Assembly: GCA_009929855.1 (NCBI GenBank)
Contig: RZZN01000014.1
Span: 16,624 to 80,623, forward strand
Length of the DNA: 64,000 nucleotides
Direction: 5' to 3'
From: Gammaproteobacteria bacterium
GTDB taxonomy: Bacteria > Pseudomonadota > Gammaproteobacteria > Chromatiales > Chromatiaceae
The notes under the pieces are model-generated. The model made no database searches. It was not told where the DNA came from and saw only the letters and a program-made list of their open reading frames with translations. Position 1 is the stretch's first letter, and every line of letters begins with the position of its first letter. Shown piece by piece: positions 1 to 10,169 of this stretch. The translations under genes and the position numbers were made by a program.

Positions 1-426
1 CGAGATCCCGTGCGAGATGTAATTGACGACATCGAGACGGGTGACATCCTGCTGAGCGAGCAGATAGACGGCCTGTGAGTCCTGCTCACTGAAGAGCGCG
101 ACCAGGACATTGGCGCCAGTCACCTCTTTCTTGCCAGCGGATTGGACATGGAAGACCGCGCGTTGCAGCACGCGCTGGAAGCCCAGGGTCGGCTGGGTAT
201 CACGTTTCTCGTGCGGCGGGATCAGTGGAGTGGTCTCATCGATGAAGGCCGTGATCTCGCGGCGCAGCCGCTCGGCATCCGTGCCGCAGGCCTTCAGGAC
301 CCGCGCGGCGCTCGGATTGTCGAGGAGCGACAGGAGCATGTGCTCGACCGTCATGTATTCGTGGTGCTTCGCACGCGCCTCCTTGAAGGCCCGGTTCAGC
401 GTCAATTCGAGCTCTTTGCTAAGCAT
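1..426 (-). CDS. clpA: ATP-dependent Clp protease ATP-binding subunit ClpA (N-terminal part)
   Basis: The first 142 codons of ClpA, the AAA+ unfoldase that feeds substrates to ClpP; the rest lies beyond the left edge. The ATG at 426 starts a protein beginning MLSKELELTLNRAFKEARAK, followed by the Clp N-domain motif EHMLLSLLDNPSAARVLKACG and a second repeat containing RVLQRAVFHVQSAGKKEVTG. This N-domain docks the adaptor ClpS, whose gene lies immediately upstream on the same strand. The order clpS-clpA is the usual gammaproteobacterial arrangement. No ATPase domain falls inside the window, so its integrity cannot be judged. Confidence 0.95.
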   Translation of the reverse strand, partial: MLSKELELTLNRAFKEARAKHHEYMTVEHMLLSLLDNPSAARVLKACGTDAERLRREITAFIDETTPLIPPHEKRDTQPTLGFQRVLQRAVFHVQSAGKKEVTGANVLVALFSEQDSQAVYLLAQQDVTRLDVVNYISHGIS

Positions 427-496
427 CGGCCTATTCCAAGCGGGGGTTTACGAAACGCTGATCGGCGTGTGCTGACAACCAGTGATCGCACCGCCA

Positions 497-820
497 CTAA
501 GCCTCTTCCATCGTACACAGCAAGGGATGATGGTGACCTCGCGCATAGTCGTTGACCTGCGCGACCTTGGTCTCAGCAATGTCCTTGGTATAGATCCCAC
601 ACACGCCACGACCACGAGTGTGAACGTGGAGCATCACCTGCGTGGCCTTCTCGCGGCCCATGCCGAAGATGCGCTCGAGGACCTGTACCACGAACTCCAT
701 CGGGGTGTAATCATCATTGAGCAGCAGGACCTTGAACATCGGCGGCCGACGCAGCTTGGGCCGGGCCTCCTTGAGCCTGAGATCGGATTCGCGATCCTCG
801 CTCGGGATATCATCACTCAT
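497..820 (-). CDS. clpS: ATP-dependent Clp protease adaptor protein ClpS
   Basis: A 107-residue adaptor that delivers N-degron substrates to ClpAP. A variable N-terminal tail of about 25 residues leads into the family core: [20 protein letters not shown], then [21 protein letters not shown] and a C-terminal [18 protein letters not shown] segment. The [10 protein letters not shown] stretch and the later His/Met residues form the N-degron pocket in the family. Length matches E. coli ClpS (106 residues). It lies 70 bp upstream of clpA and divergent from cspD, the standard neighbourhood in gammaproteobacteria. Confidence 0.96.
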   Translation of the reverse strand: MSDDIPSEDRESDLRLKEARPKLRRPPMFKVLLLNDDYTPMEFVVQVLERIFGMGREKATQVMLHVHTRGRGVCGIYTKDIAETKVAQVNDYARGHHHPLLCTMEEA

Positions 821-916
821 GGCACGGAAATCTGGATCTGTATCAATACACGAGGCACTATAGGGCCAATGCGCCGACGGCTCATCCGCACCGACATCGG
901 GCGGCTCGACATCGGA

Positions 917-944
917 TTGACCGATGAATTCACCTAACTATACT
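917..944 (+). promoter_or_regulatory. Candidate sigma-70 promoter for cspD
   Basis: TTGACC at 917-922 and TATACT at 939-944, separated by 16 bp, point toward cspD and would give a 5' untranslated leader of roughly 90 nt, a length common for cold-shock-family mRNAs. Read from sequence only. Confidence 0.45.
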
Positions 945-1039
945 ACGCAGTTATGGCGTGGCGCCGAGGATTCAAGTGACCACGCCCGACAAGGATAACG
1001 ACCACCACCAAAACAAGATCGATATGGAGGAGTCAGCCA

Positions 1040-1246
1040 ATGATGACCGGTGTCGTCAAGTGGTTCAACAATGCCAAGGGGTATGGTTTCGTGCAGCCTG
1101 ATGGGCGTGAAGAGGACGTCTTCGTACACTTCTCGGCAATCGACATGGAGGGATACAAGACCCTTCGCGAGGGCCAGAAGGTCGAGTTCGAGATCAACCA
1201 GGGACCCAAGGGACTGCACGCCGCCAGCGTGCATCGCGTGAGCTGA
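1040..1246 (+). CDS. cspD: Cold-shock domain protein, CspD-like
   Basis: A 68-residue single cold-shock domain with both nucleic-acid-binding motifs: RNP1 as KGYGFV near residues 14-19 and RNP2 as VFVHFSAI near residues 27-34. Such proteins bind single-stranded RNA or DNA. In E. coli, CspD sits next to clpS and inhibits replication in stationary phase; the same synteny here (divergent from clpS) supports the symbol, though biochemical equivalence is inferred. Two adjacent ATG codons follow a strong GGAGGAG ribosome site at about 1026-1032; either could start translation. Confidence 0.9.
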   Translation: MMTGVVKWFNNAKGYGFVQPDGREEDVFVHFSAIDMEGYKTLREGQKVEFEINQGPKGLHAASVHRVS

Positions 1247-1261
1247 GTCCAGCATGACTGA

Positions 1262-1287
1262 GCGGATCCGCACCCTCGCGGATCCGC
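1262..1287. terminator. Palindromic repeat pair between convergent cspD and icd
   Basis: GCGGATCCGC occurs at 1262-1271 and again at 1278-1287 with a 6-nt spacer. Each copy is self-complementary and the two can pair into a 10-bp stem. It lies 15 nt after the cspD stop, between two genes that converge, so a bidirectional terminator is plausible, but there is no T-tract. Confidence 0.4.
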
Positions 1288-1380
1288 GCGCACCTCTCGG
1301 CGGGGCAACGCTCGCCCTGCCCTCCCCCGCCGGGGCTCAGCGAAAACGCCCAGCGCGCTCACCCGTCGCTGGTCAGTCGC

Positions 1381-2640
<1,260 letters not shown>

Positions 2641-3020
2641 GTATCATGCTCTCTCGGATCACCAAAAGTCTGCATGCTATCACCCAGCCGGGTGATTGCG
2701 CAGATCTCGCCGCGGCTGGATCGGCCGCCTGCATGAGGCGCGCGGGCCTCGTCGAGCATCAGCATCCGCGACACCCGCTCGGATGGACAAAGCATGCACC
2801 ATGCCGGAATGACAGTCGCCCGGTGACTGATTGAGCCGTCCAGCCACTGGAGTGGGCCGACCGGTCGATGACAGGAGGCCCAGTGCACCCTGATCACGAC
2901 CCGATCCTGTCGAGAGTCGAGTCTAGCGCCTGCGCGGTCGCGGCGCTCCGCGCAGGACGCGCGCCAAGTAACCTGCAATGCACCATTGCGGCGCATACCG
3001 ACCCGCCGTAGGATCACACC
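2641..3020. other. Divergent intergenic region, icd / mnmA
   Basis: 380 bp without a credible gene, holding the control regions of icd (minus) and mnmA (plus). A perfect 7-bp inverted repeat, ATCACCC at 2679-2685 and GGGTGAT at 2690-2696 with a 4-nt loop, lies 39 bp upstream of the icd start; it could be an operator or a leader hairpin. No convincing -35/-10 pair was found. Confidence 0.5.
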
Positions 3021-4187
3021 ATGCTCACATCTGCCTCATCCTCGTGCTCGCGCGCATCGCTCATCATGGTCGGACTCTCGGGCGGCGTCGATTCGGCGGT
3101 CGCCGCGTATCGGCTCATCGAGCAGGGTCATGTGGTCGAAGGACTCTTCATGAAGAATTGGGAGGAGGACGACGCGCCTGGTTACTGCGCCGCCGCGCGC
3201 GACCTGGCCGACGCCCAGGCGGTTGCCGACCGCCTGGGGATCCGCCTGCATACCGTCAATTTCGCCACCGAATACTGGGATCGCGTCTTCGAGTCCTTTC
3301 TCGCCGAATATCGCGCGCTGCGGACCCCGAGCCCCGATATCCTCTGCAATCGCGAGATCAAATTCAGCGCATTCCTCGAGCATGCCCAAGGGCTGGGCGC
3401 CACCATGATCGCCACGGGTCACTATGCCCATCTCACCCACGATGACCGGGGCGCACATCTGCGACGCTGCGCCGACCCGGACAAGGATCAGACCTATTTC
3501 CTGCATCGTCTCGACCAGACCCAGCTGAGCCGGGCCTGCTTTCCATTGCACGACCTGCGCAAGCTCGAGGTCAGAGAAATCGCACGCGGCTTGCGACTCG
3601 ACAATGCCGACAAGAAGGACAGCACCGGGATCTGCTTCATCGGCGAGCGCCGCTTCCAGGAATTTCTCGCGCGTTATCTCCCTCATGATCCAGGCCCCAT
3701 CGAAACACTCGCGGGCGTGCCGATCGGTGTCCACCGCGGGCTGGCCTATTACACGCTCGGCCAGCGCCAGGGGCTGGGCATCGGCGGCATCCAGGGTGGT
3801 CGCGAGGCACCCTGGTTCGTCGTCGACAAGGTGGCCGCGCGCAATGCGCTGATCGTGGCTCAAGACTCGAATCACCCGCGTCTCATGTCGAGCGGGCTCA
3901 CCGCGAGCGCACCACACTGGATCGCCGGGGCCCCCCCGGCCGAGGCACCCTTCCAGTGTCTGGCGCGTCTGCGTCATCGCCAACCATTGCAGCACTGCGA
4001 GATCATTGCACTCGAGCCCGCGAGCTGCCGAGTCCGCTTCACCCATCCACAGCGCGCCGTGACACCCGGCCAATCGATCGTCTTCTATCAGGCGGATGAA
4101 TGTCTCGGCGGCGCGGTCATCGAGCAGGGCTGGCCATGCGCCGACCCAGCCGCTTCAACATCGTCGTGCCTGCGCACTCACACTTGA
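3021..4187 (+). CDS. mnmA: tRNA-specific 2-thiouridylase MnmA
   Basis: A 388-residue ATP-pyrophosphatase that thiolates U34 of tRNA-Lys, -Glu and -Gln. The PP-loop SGGVDSAVAAYRL lies near residues 20-32. The first catalytic cysteine is in SPDILCNREIKF near residue 110 and the second in DSTGICFIGER near residue 205, so the active-site pair is intact. KDQTYFLHRLDQ and GLAYYTLGQRQGLGIGG are further family blocks. The ATG at 3021 is preceded by AGGA at a suitable distance. The histidine phosphatase starts 15 bp after it, suggesting co-transcription. Confidence 0.96.
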   Translation: MLTSASSSCSRASLIMVGLSGGVDSAVAAYRLIEQGHVVEGLFMKNWEEDDAPGYCAAARDLADAQAVADRLGIRLHTVNFATEYWDRVFESFLAEYRALRTPSPDILCNREIKFSAFLEHAQGLGATMIATGHYAHLTHDDRGAHLRRCADPDKDQTYFLHRLDQTQLSRACFPLHDLRKLEVREIARGLRLDNADKKDSTGICFIGERRFQEFLARYLPHDPGPIETLAGVPIGVHRGLAYYTLGQRQGLGIGGIQGGREAPWFVVDKVAARNALIVAQDSNHPRLMSSGLTASAPHWIAGAPPAEAPFQCLARLRHRQPLQHCEIIALEPASCRVRFTHPQRAVTPGQSIVFYQADECLGGAVIEQGWPCADPAASTSSCLRTHT

Positions 4188-4202
4188 CTCGGGCACCAGT
4201 CG

Positions 4203-4820
4203 ATGTCCACCAGTACACCCCCGGCCCAGATCTGCATCACTCGTCATGGTGAGACGGACTGGAACATCAGCGGCATCCTGCAAGGCTGGATCGATGTTCC
4301 GCTCAACGAGACCGGTCGGCACCAATCAAGCGCGCTCGCGCGTGAGCTGGCCGGATTCGCCTTCGCATCCATCTGCAGCAGTCCACTGCAACGCTCGACA
4401 CAAACCGCCGAGATCCTGGCGCAGGCTTGGGGTCAAGCGCCTCCGCGGATCTACGCTGGCTTGAAGGAGCGCCATTTCGGTCACATCCAGGGGATGACCA
4501 AGCAGGCCTTGTCGATCGCTCATCCGGGCCTGCATCAGGAGATCACGCGACGCAATCCAGCCGCCCCGTTCGCGGACGGCGAATCGCTCGACCACTTCGC
4601 TGACCGGGTGATGGATGCCATCCAGAGCATCGCCCGCGATCATGCCGGGCAACGCGTCCTGGTGATCACGCATGGCTGGGTGATGGATGTGATCACGCGC
4701 GAGGTCCGGGGGGTGCCACGCCACCAGGTGCTGGAGATGAAGCGACGCAATGGCGAGTCCTTGTGGGTCGAGGTCGACGACTCGGGACTGATCCTGGAGA
4801 TCGCGCCGCCCGCGCACTGA
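4203..4820 (+). CDS. Histidine phosphatase family protein (GpmB/CobC-like)
   Basis: A 205-residue member of the phosphoglycerate mutase-like superfamily. The phosphohistidine motif ITRHGETDWN lies near residues 12-21. ICSSPLQRSTQTAEILA supplies the conserved arginine, and VLVITHGWVMDVI near residue 155 holds the second catalytic histidine; the acid residue is probably in KERHFGHIQG. Substrate cannot be read from sequence: candidates are sugar phosphates, alpha-ribazole phosphate or 3-phosphoglycerate. It follows mnmA closely and converges with the acyl-CoA ligase gene with a 1-bp gap. Confidence 0.85.
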   Translation: MSTSTPPAQICITRHGETDWNISGILQGWIDVPLNETGRHQSSALARELAGFAFASICSSPLQRSTQTAEILAQAWGQAPPRIYAGLKERHFGHIQGMTKQALSIAHPGLHQEITRRNPAAPFADGESLDHFADRVMDAIQSIARDHAGQRVLVITHGWVMDVITREVRGVPRHQVLEMKRRNGESLWVEVDDSGLILEIAPPAH

Positions 4821-4821
4821 C

Positions 4822-6216
4822 TCAATCCAAGGACAGGCGCTCATCCGGATCGAGTGATCGAGCCAGGCCGCGGATGCGCACCCGATCGTGCTTGCCTGAA
4901 TCGAGTAATGGCAGACTGCTGACCCGCTTGAACCCGCGGGGTCGCTCGGCCCCCTTCAGGACAGCCTCGCACCAGCGCGCGAGCGCCGTGGTCTCGAGCG
5001 ATCCGCGATACACCACGACCAGGCGATGGCCCCAGACTGGATCGGGGAGCGCGACGAGCGCGAGATCCTCCACCCCGGGGGCCGTCCAGAGCACGGATTC
5101 GATCCGCCTGAGCGAGACATTGACCCCACCGATGACCAGGATCTCATCGGCGCGGCCCTGGACCAAAAGGTTTCCCGTCGCGTCGAGTCGCCCGCGGTCG
5201 GCGGTCAGGAGCCAACCATCGCGCAACCCCTGACCGGGCCGGCGGGCCGGATTGGCATAACCAGCCATCACCATCGGACCACGCACCCGCAGCTGGGCCT
5301 GATCCGCATCGGACCTGATCTGAACACCCTCGAGCGGGGGACCGACCCAGCCATCCGCGACCGGACGAGCGAGTGCGTGGGTGGCGGTCGCGATCTGCGC
5401 GGCCGTCTCGGTCATCCCATAGGTGGTGTGGATCGGCCACCCTGCGGCGAGCGCGCGCGTCAGCAGCACCCGACTCAGCGCCTGCCCACCCACCAACAGC
5501 ACCCGCAGCGACGGTGGCGGTGTCGCACCGATCGCCAGCAGACGATCCAGCATGGGCGGGACGAGCGAGACATGCGTGATGCGGTGGGTAGCGAGGTCAC
5601 GCGCCACGGCGGCGGCGTCGAAGCCCGCGTGCAGGACCAGCGTGGCGCCGGCAAGATCGCAGCGAGACACGATGGCCAGACCGCCGATATGACTCAGTCG
5701 CAGACAGCAGAGCCAGCGGTCGCCAGGGCTCAGGCCCAGACGCGCATTGCCCGCACGCGCCGCGCTCTGGAGATTGGCGTGGGTCAACATCGCCACCTTC
5801 GGCAGACCACTGCTGCCGCTGGTCTTGACCAGCAGGGACAAGGGCGAGTCCAGTGGCCAGGGTGTCGCGGTGCGCCGACCGCTGTCGGTCAGCATGCCGG
5901 AGGCTGGACACCAGAACCATTCCGCACCCGTCGCGTCCGCCAGGGCCGCGCGCTCGGCCTGGTCGAGCGCCGCGCGATAGGGACAGAGTGCTGCCCCCAT
6001 CCGCGCCAGCGTCAGCACCATCAGGACCAGATCCAGCGCGGGCGCGTCGGGACAGAGCACCACCTCGCCAGGACGCAGACCCTGCTGTCTCAGCGCATCC
6101 TCGCGCGCTTGCGTCATCTGGGCCAGACTGATGGGATCCCAAAGCCGATCGGCATGGATCACCGCCAGACCGCTCTCGCGACGCCGTGGCGGTGACCCTG
6201 GATGCGCTGGGGTCAA
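4822..6216 (-). CDS. AMP-dependent acyl-CoA ligase, MenE-like
   Basis: A 464-residue ANL-superfamily adenylating enzyme. The phosphate-binding loop reads LLVKTSGSSGLPKVAMLTH near residues 130-148, the adenylate motif TTYGMTETAAQ near 265, and the hinge GWLLTADRGRLDATGNLLVQ followed by GRADEILVIGG near 360. Closest in length and motifs to o-succinylbenzoate-CoA ligase (MenE) of menaquinone synthesis, a quinone used by Chromatiaceae, but other short aryl acids are possible. Translation would start at TTG 6216-6214, immediately after the bchJ stop TAA, so it looks translationally coupled at the end of the bchE-hemN-bchJ run. I assign no symbol because no other men gene is visible. Confidence 0.72.
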   Translation of the reverse strand: MTPAHPGSPPRRRESGLAVIHADRLWDPISLAQMTQAREDALRQQGLRPGEVVLCPDAPALDLVLMVLTLARMGAALCPYRAALDQAERAALADATGAEWFWCPASGMLTDSGRRTATPWPLDSPLSLLVKTSGSSGLPKVAMLTHANLQSAARAGNARLGLSPGDRWLCCLRLSHIGGLAIVSRCDLAGATLVLHAGFDAAAVARDLATHRITHVSLVPPMLDRLLAIGATPPPSLRVLLVGGQALSRVLLTRALAAGWPIHTTYGMTETAAQIATATHALARPVADGWVGPPLEGVQIRSDADQAQLRVRGPMVMAGYANPARRPGQGLRDGWLLTADRGRLDATGNLLVQGRADEILVIGGVNVSLRRIESVLWTAPGVEDLALVALPDPVWGHRLVVVYRGSLETTALARWCEAVLKGAERPRGFKRVSSLPLLDSGKHDRVRIRGLARSLDPDERLSLD

Positions 6217-6822
6217 TTACCAGCGGACCTCGAAGACACAGGCCTGAGCGCCCATCGCCTGACAGGCGATCTCGCTGACCCGTGCACGGGGATGGACGAG
6301 ACGTGAAAAGAGCCGCTCGAAGCTCCCGGCGTAGAAGTCGCACACCGGCTCGTCGGCACGCACATCCGCACAAATCGGACCATTGGTCACCATCAGATGG
6401 GTGGGTCGACCCGGTCGCGCGGAGAAGACGCCGCTCCCGACGAAGGTCCAGGCATTGCGCTGGATGGCCTTGATCAAGACACGACTGGCGAGCGGCGCCG
6501 GCAGGACCTCGAGTATCCGCTGGACTGGCTGGGGGATGCGATTGGCCAACAGATAGTCGCCCGTGCGCAGACCCGCATCCCGTGCGATGCGATGCGCCTC
6601 CTGGAGACCGAGCTGCTCGCGCAAGGCGGTCTGCACTCGCGTCACCTCGCGCTCATCGACCATCTCGGTGGGTAGCGCCTGCCGATAGTGACCAAGCTCG
6701 GCGGCATCGAGCAGCCGGGCGAGCGCCGCGGGGCCATGCCGCTCCTCCAATGCCTCGGCCACCCGAATGATGGCATTCGGCCCGACCCGGGCCACGGCAG
6801 GACCGCCTTGGGAAAGGTTCAT
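6217..6822 (-). CDS. bchJ: Bacteriochlorophyll biosynthesis protein BchJ (V4R domain)
   Basis: A 201-residue protein with the 4-vinyl-reductase-type (V4R) fold in its C-terminal half, ending in SFERLFSRLVHPRARVSEIACQAMGAQACVFEVRW-type sequence whose conserved cysteines are typical. BchJ affects divinyl-protochlorophyllide levels in Rhodobacter; it is now thought more likely a carrier or accessory protein than the main 8-vinyl reductase. The ATG at 6822 overlaps the hemN stop by 4 nt and the MenE-like ligase begins at the next base after its stop, so three genes are tightly coupled. Confidence 0.88.
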   Translation of the reverse strand: MNLSQGGPAVARVGPNAIIRVAEALEERHGPAALARLLDAAELGHYRQALPTEMVDEREVTRVQTALREQLGLQEAHRIARDAGLRTGDYLLANRIPQPVQRILEVLPAPLASRVLIKAIQRNAWTFVGSGVFSARPGRPTHLMVTNGPICADVRADEPVCDFYAGSFERLFSRLVHPRARVSEIACQAMGAQACVFEVRW

Positions 6823-8189
6823 GATTCAGCCGTCGCTTGCCACTGCGTCGTGACCCAGTCGAGCGAGGCATCCTGAGACACACAGAGACCATGGAGTAGA
6901 TAGCGACCCGCCTCGGTCACCTGGATCTTGTCATCGGTGACCACGAGCAGACCCTGCCCGGCATGACTGCAGAAACGTTCGTACTCGTTGCCGAGCCACC
7001 GAGCGGAGCTCGCCGGGAGCTCCAGATTACACATCAGATAGAGTAGCGCCTCACGGCGGCGGCGCTCCTGATCGGTCAAGCGACGCCCCCGTCCGACCGG
7101 CAGCGAGCCAGCAGCGATCAGACGCTGCCAGGTTCTGAGGTCGGCCGCGTTCTGCACCAGTGCGCCACTGACCTCGCCGATCCCGCTCGGCCCAAAGCCC
7201 AACACCTGCTTGCCCGGCATGGGCGTATAGCCGATCGCGTTGCGGTAGAGACGCCGCTCCTCCTGGGCACAGGTCAGCTCATCGTCTTTCCGCGCGAAGA
7301 CATCGAGACCGACCCAGCGATAACCCGCGTCAGTGAAGGTCTCGACGGCTTGGTGGAGCAATGAGAGCTTCTCCACCGGCGTCGGCAGATCATCCAGACT
7401 GATGGCATGCTGATGCGGCCGGGTCAAGGGGTCATGCGCATAGCTGAAACAGGCGATGCGATCCGGGCCAAGCTCGACGATCCGGTCCAATGTGGCTTGA
7501 AAGCTGGCCGGTGTCTGGAAGGGTAGACCATAGATGAGGTCGAGATTGATGCTCTCGAAGCCGGTCTCGCGCGCGGTCAGGTAGACATCACGGACCATGT
7601 CGAGCGACTGTACCCGTCCGATGGCACGCTGGACATTGGTGTTGAGGTCTTGGACACCGAAGCTGACGCGCCTGAAGCCAAGACCATAGATGAGATCCAA
7701 TTGACCGGCCGAGGTGCGCCGTGGATTGCACTCGATCGAGGTACAGGCATGATCGAGCAAGGCGAAGTGCCGCTCCACGATCTCCATCAGACGCGCCAAT
7801 TGTGGCTCGTTGAGATGGTTGGGAGTGCCTCCACCGACATGGAGCTGATCGACGACCCGACCCGGTCCGATCAGCTCGGTGACCATGGCCATCTCGCGAT
7901 CGAGCATGTCCAGATACTGGTCGACGCGCTCCTCGCTGTGCGTGATGGTGGTATTGCAGGCACAGTAGAGACAGCGTACGTGACAGAAGGGCACGTGCAC
8001 GTAGAGCGCGAGCGGCTCGTCCGCTCGCTCGCGCAACCCCAAGAGCGCCTCCTTGTAATGGGCATCGCGGAAGGTCGTGTCGACGACCTTCCGCAATGCC
8101 GCTAGGCTACACGCGGGAGGAATATCCCCGAACCGATCAAGAAGTGCGAGTGGCAAACCGGCAGGGAGTGCGTGCGCCATGTCGGTCAT
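6819..8189 (-). CDS. hemN: Oxygen-independent coproporphyrinogen III oxidase, HemN type
   Basis: A 456-residue radical-SAM enzyme. YVHVPFCHVRCLYCACNT carries C69, C73, C76 and C78, matching the HemN pattern CxxxCxxCxC; the first three bind the 4Fe-4S cluster. LHVGGGTPNHL, RVSFGVQDLN and NLDLIYGLPFQTP are further HemN blocks, and the C-terminal winged-helix region is present. It decarboxylates coproporphyrinogen III to protoporphyrinogen IX without oxygen, supplying the branch used by bchH and bchE. Its position 5 bp after bchE fits anaerobic pigment synthesis. Two in-frame ATGs (8189, 8180) are possible; no strong ribosome site distinguishes them. Confidence 0.9.
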   Translation of the reverse strand: MTDMAHALPAGLPLALLDRFGDIPPACSLAALRKVVDTTFRDAHYKEALLGLRERADEPLALYVHVPFCHVRCLYCACNTTITHSEERVDQYLDMLDREMAMVTELIGPGRVVDQLHVGGGTPNHLNEPQLARLMEIVERHFALLDHACTSIECNPRRTSAGQLDLIYGLGFRRVSFGVQDLNTNVQRAIGRVQSLDMVRDVYLTARETGFESINLDLIYGLPFQTPASFQATLDRIVELGPDRIACFSYAHDPLTRPHQHAISLDDLPTPVEKLSLLHQAVETFTDAGYRWVGLDVFARKDDELTCAQEERRLYRNAIGYTPMPGKQVLGFGPSGIGEVSGALVQNAADLRTWQRLIAAGSLPVGRGRRLTDQERRRREALLYLMCNLELPASSARWLGNEYERFCSHAGQGLLVVTDDKIQVTEAGRYLLHGLCVSQDASLDWVTTQWQATAES

Positions 8190-8194
8190 CCCAT

Positions 8195-9853
8195 CTAGTC
8201 TGATTGCACCGAGGTGAGATTGGGCTTGGCGGCGCTGCTGGTGCTGATCGGCAGATCCGACTCGTTCACTTGCAGATCGTCCGGCGCGCCACAGGCCACG
8301 ATCTTGACCGGGGTGCCCTTGAAATTCATGTCGGCAGCAAGATCCGGTCGATCGCGCTTGAGCTGCGCGATCTCCTCCGCGGTCAAGACCTTGGAGGCGT
8401 CGAACCCGAGATCCACCTCGGCGGTCATGCCCTTCATCTTGAGTCGCTCCAGATCGTAGAACTTCTTGGAGGCGGTGGTCTTGGCGAAGGCCTTGAGACA
8501 GCCGAGCATGTAGCGACGACGGAACTTGTCCTTGATCCAGGGATACTCGAGGAAGCTCTTGCGCATGTAGAAGCGCGCGTAGTTCTTCAGCACGCCCTTG
8601 AGCACCTGCTCGCGCGTCATCGCCTCGGGCTTCATGATCGGCGTGACGAAATTGTACTTGGAATAGTCACGGACCTCGACCCGGTCGCCCAGCTCTTCGA
8701 ACAGCTCGGCGAAGGGCCAGGGCGTATACATGTTCCAGTTCGCCATGTCCGGCTTCCAATCCTGCGCCAGGCGATAGGTCTCCTCGATGGTCTCCGGGGT
8801 CTCGTTCTCCAAGCCCATGATGAACTGGACCTCGGCGACGATCCCAGCCTGCTGGAGGAGCTTGACGGCAAGCTTGTTCTGCTCGACCGTCGTCTGCTTG
8901 CGGAAGGTGTCGAGGTTCAGCTGTGAGACCGCCTCGGTGCCGAGCGAGACATGGACCATCCCGGCCTTGCGATAGAGCGGCAACAGGTCGCGGTCACGCA
9001 TGATATCGGTGACCCGGGTGTTGATACCCCAGTAGAGCGGCAACTTGCGCTTGATCAGCTCCTCGCAGAGCGCGACGAACTTCTTCTGGAAGATGGTGGG
9101 CTCCTCGTCGGCGAGGATCATGAAGCCGACATTGTGGTCGCGCACCAGGGCCTCGATCTCGTCGACGAACTTCTTCGGATCACGATGCCGGTACTTGCGC
9201 CAGAATTTCCACTGCGAGCAGAAACGGCAGGTGAAGGGACAGCCACGCGCGAAGTTCGGCACCGCGACCCGGCAATTGAGCGGGGTGTAGATGTACTTGT
9301 CCCAATCCAGCAAGGACCAGTCGGGCGTGAGTGTATCCAGGTTCTCGATGACCGGTCGCGCGGGCGTGGCCACCACCTGACCGTCGTCATCGAGATAGGA
9401 GATCCCCCGGATGCGCTTGCGGTCCTTGCGGTGCGTGCCAGCCTCGATGGATTGCAGGAGCTCGACGGCGATCTCCTCGCCCTCGCCACGGACGATATAG
9501 TCGATCCACGGCGCCTCGCTGAAGACCTGCGCGTACATGAAGGTCGCATGGATGCCGCCGAGCACGGTCACGCAATCGGGATATTCTTCCTTGGCGATCT
9601 GCAGTGTGGTCTGGGCCTTGTAGATCTGCGGCGTGATGGCCGTGGCCAGGACGACGTCGGGCTGATTGACACGGATGATCTCGCGCAGCTTGTCATCGGG
9701 GATGTCATAGGTCATGGCATCGACGAAGCGGACGTTCGTCATGCCGGCATGCTTGAGTGCACCGCCGATGTATGCCACCCATCCGGGCGGCCAGTTTCCG
9801 GCAATCTCGGCACCGCCACAATGATAGTTGGGCTGGATCATCAATATACGCAT
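8195..9853 (-). CDS. bchE: Anaerobic Mg-protoporphyrin IX monomethyl ester cyclase
   Basis: A 552-residue radical-SAM enzyme forming the isocyclic ring E of chlorophyll with water-derived oxygen. An N-terminal cobalamin-fold domain ([19 protein letters not shown] onward) precedes the cluster motif [17 protein letters not shown] with cysteines near residues 205, 209 and 212. The gene is longer in frame, but ATG at 9853 has an AGGA ribosome site 9 nt upstream and gives the normal family N-terminus. No oxygen-dependent cyclase gene (acsF) is in the window, consistent with anaerobic phototrophy. Expression probably starts from the promoter at 10004-10031. Confidence 0.95.
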   Translation of the reverse strand: MRILMIQPNYHCGGAEIAGNWPPGWVAYIGGALKHAGMTNVRFVDAMTYDIPDDKLREIIRVNQPDVVLATAITPQIYKAQTTLQIAKEEYPDCVTVLGGIHATFMYAQVFSEAPWIDYIVRGEGEEIAVELLQSIEAGTHRKDRKRIRGISYLDDDGQVVATPARPVIENLDTLTPDWSLLDWDKYIYTPLNCRVAVPNFARGCPFTCRFCSQWKFWRKYRHRDPKKFVDEIEALVRDHNVGFMILADEEPTIFQKKFVALCEELIKRKLPLYWGINTRVTDIMRDRDLLPLYRKAGMVHVSLGTEAVSQLNLDTFRKQTTVEQNKLAVKLLQQAGIVAEVQFIMGLENETPETIEETYRLAQDWKPDMANWNMYTPWPFAELFEELGDRVEVRDYSKYNFVTPIMKPEAMTREQVLKGVLKNYARFYMRKSFLEYPWIKDKFRRRYMLGCLKAFAKTTASKKFYDLERLKMKGMTAEVDLGFDASKVLTAEEIAQLKRDRPDLAADMNFKGTPVKIVACGAPDDLQVNESDLPISTSSAAKPNLTSVQSD

Positions 9854-10003
9854 GAGAAATCCTCGGAAACGGGCCAAACTGAAGGCGGAGCACTCCGGCT
9901 GGGAAAGCCAGGTCTGATCATGTTCGAATCTCGATTCATCGAATCGGTCGCTTGCGCCATCCCTGGGCGCGCTAGGATATAGGCTAGCCGATTTCCCAGC
10001 ATG

Positions 10004-10031
10004 ATGATATGACTTGGCTCAAGACCGTCAA
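10004..10031 (-). promoter_or_regulatory. Candidate promoter of the bchE operon
   Basis: On the minus strand TTGACG (10031-10026) and TATCAT (10009-10004) are 16 bp apart, in the 316-bp gap between bchE and puhE. Transcription would start near 9997 and leave a leader of about 145 nt before the bchE ATG. No clear TGT-N12-ACA (CrtJ/PpsR) site was found here. Confidence 0.5.
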
Positions 10032-10169
10032 GATTTCGATTCAGCGCATCCTCGCGCTCGACGGCCGTGGCGATTCTATACTATAGGCATGCCAGCAGCG
10101 AAGCGGGCGGGTGCTGGCGAAGATCTCGACCTCCGGGATATGAGACAGGGTGTGAATGGCGCGGTGGGG

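Noticed and set aside
9854..10169. CrtJ/PpsR TGT-N12-ACA site upstream of bchE
   Set aside because: The nearest candidate ends in TCA, not ACA, and has no partner site.
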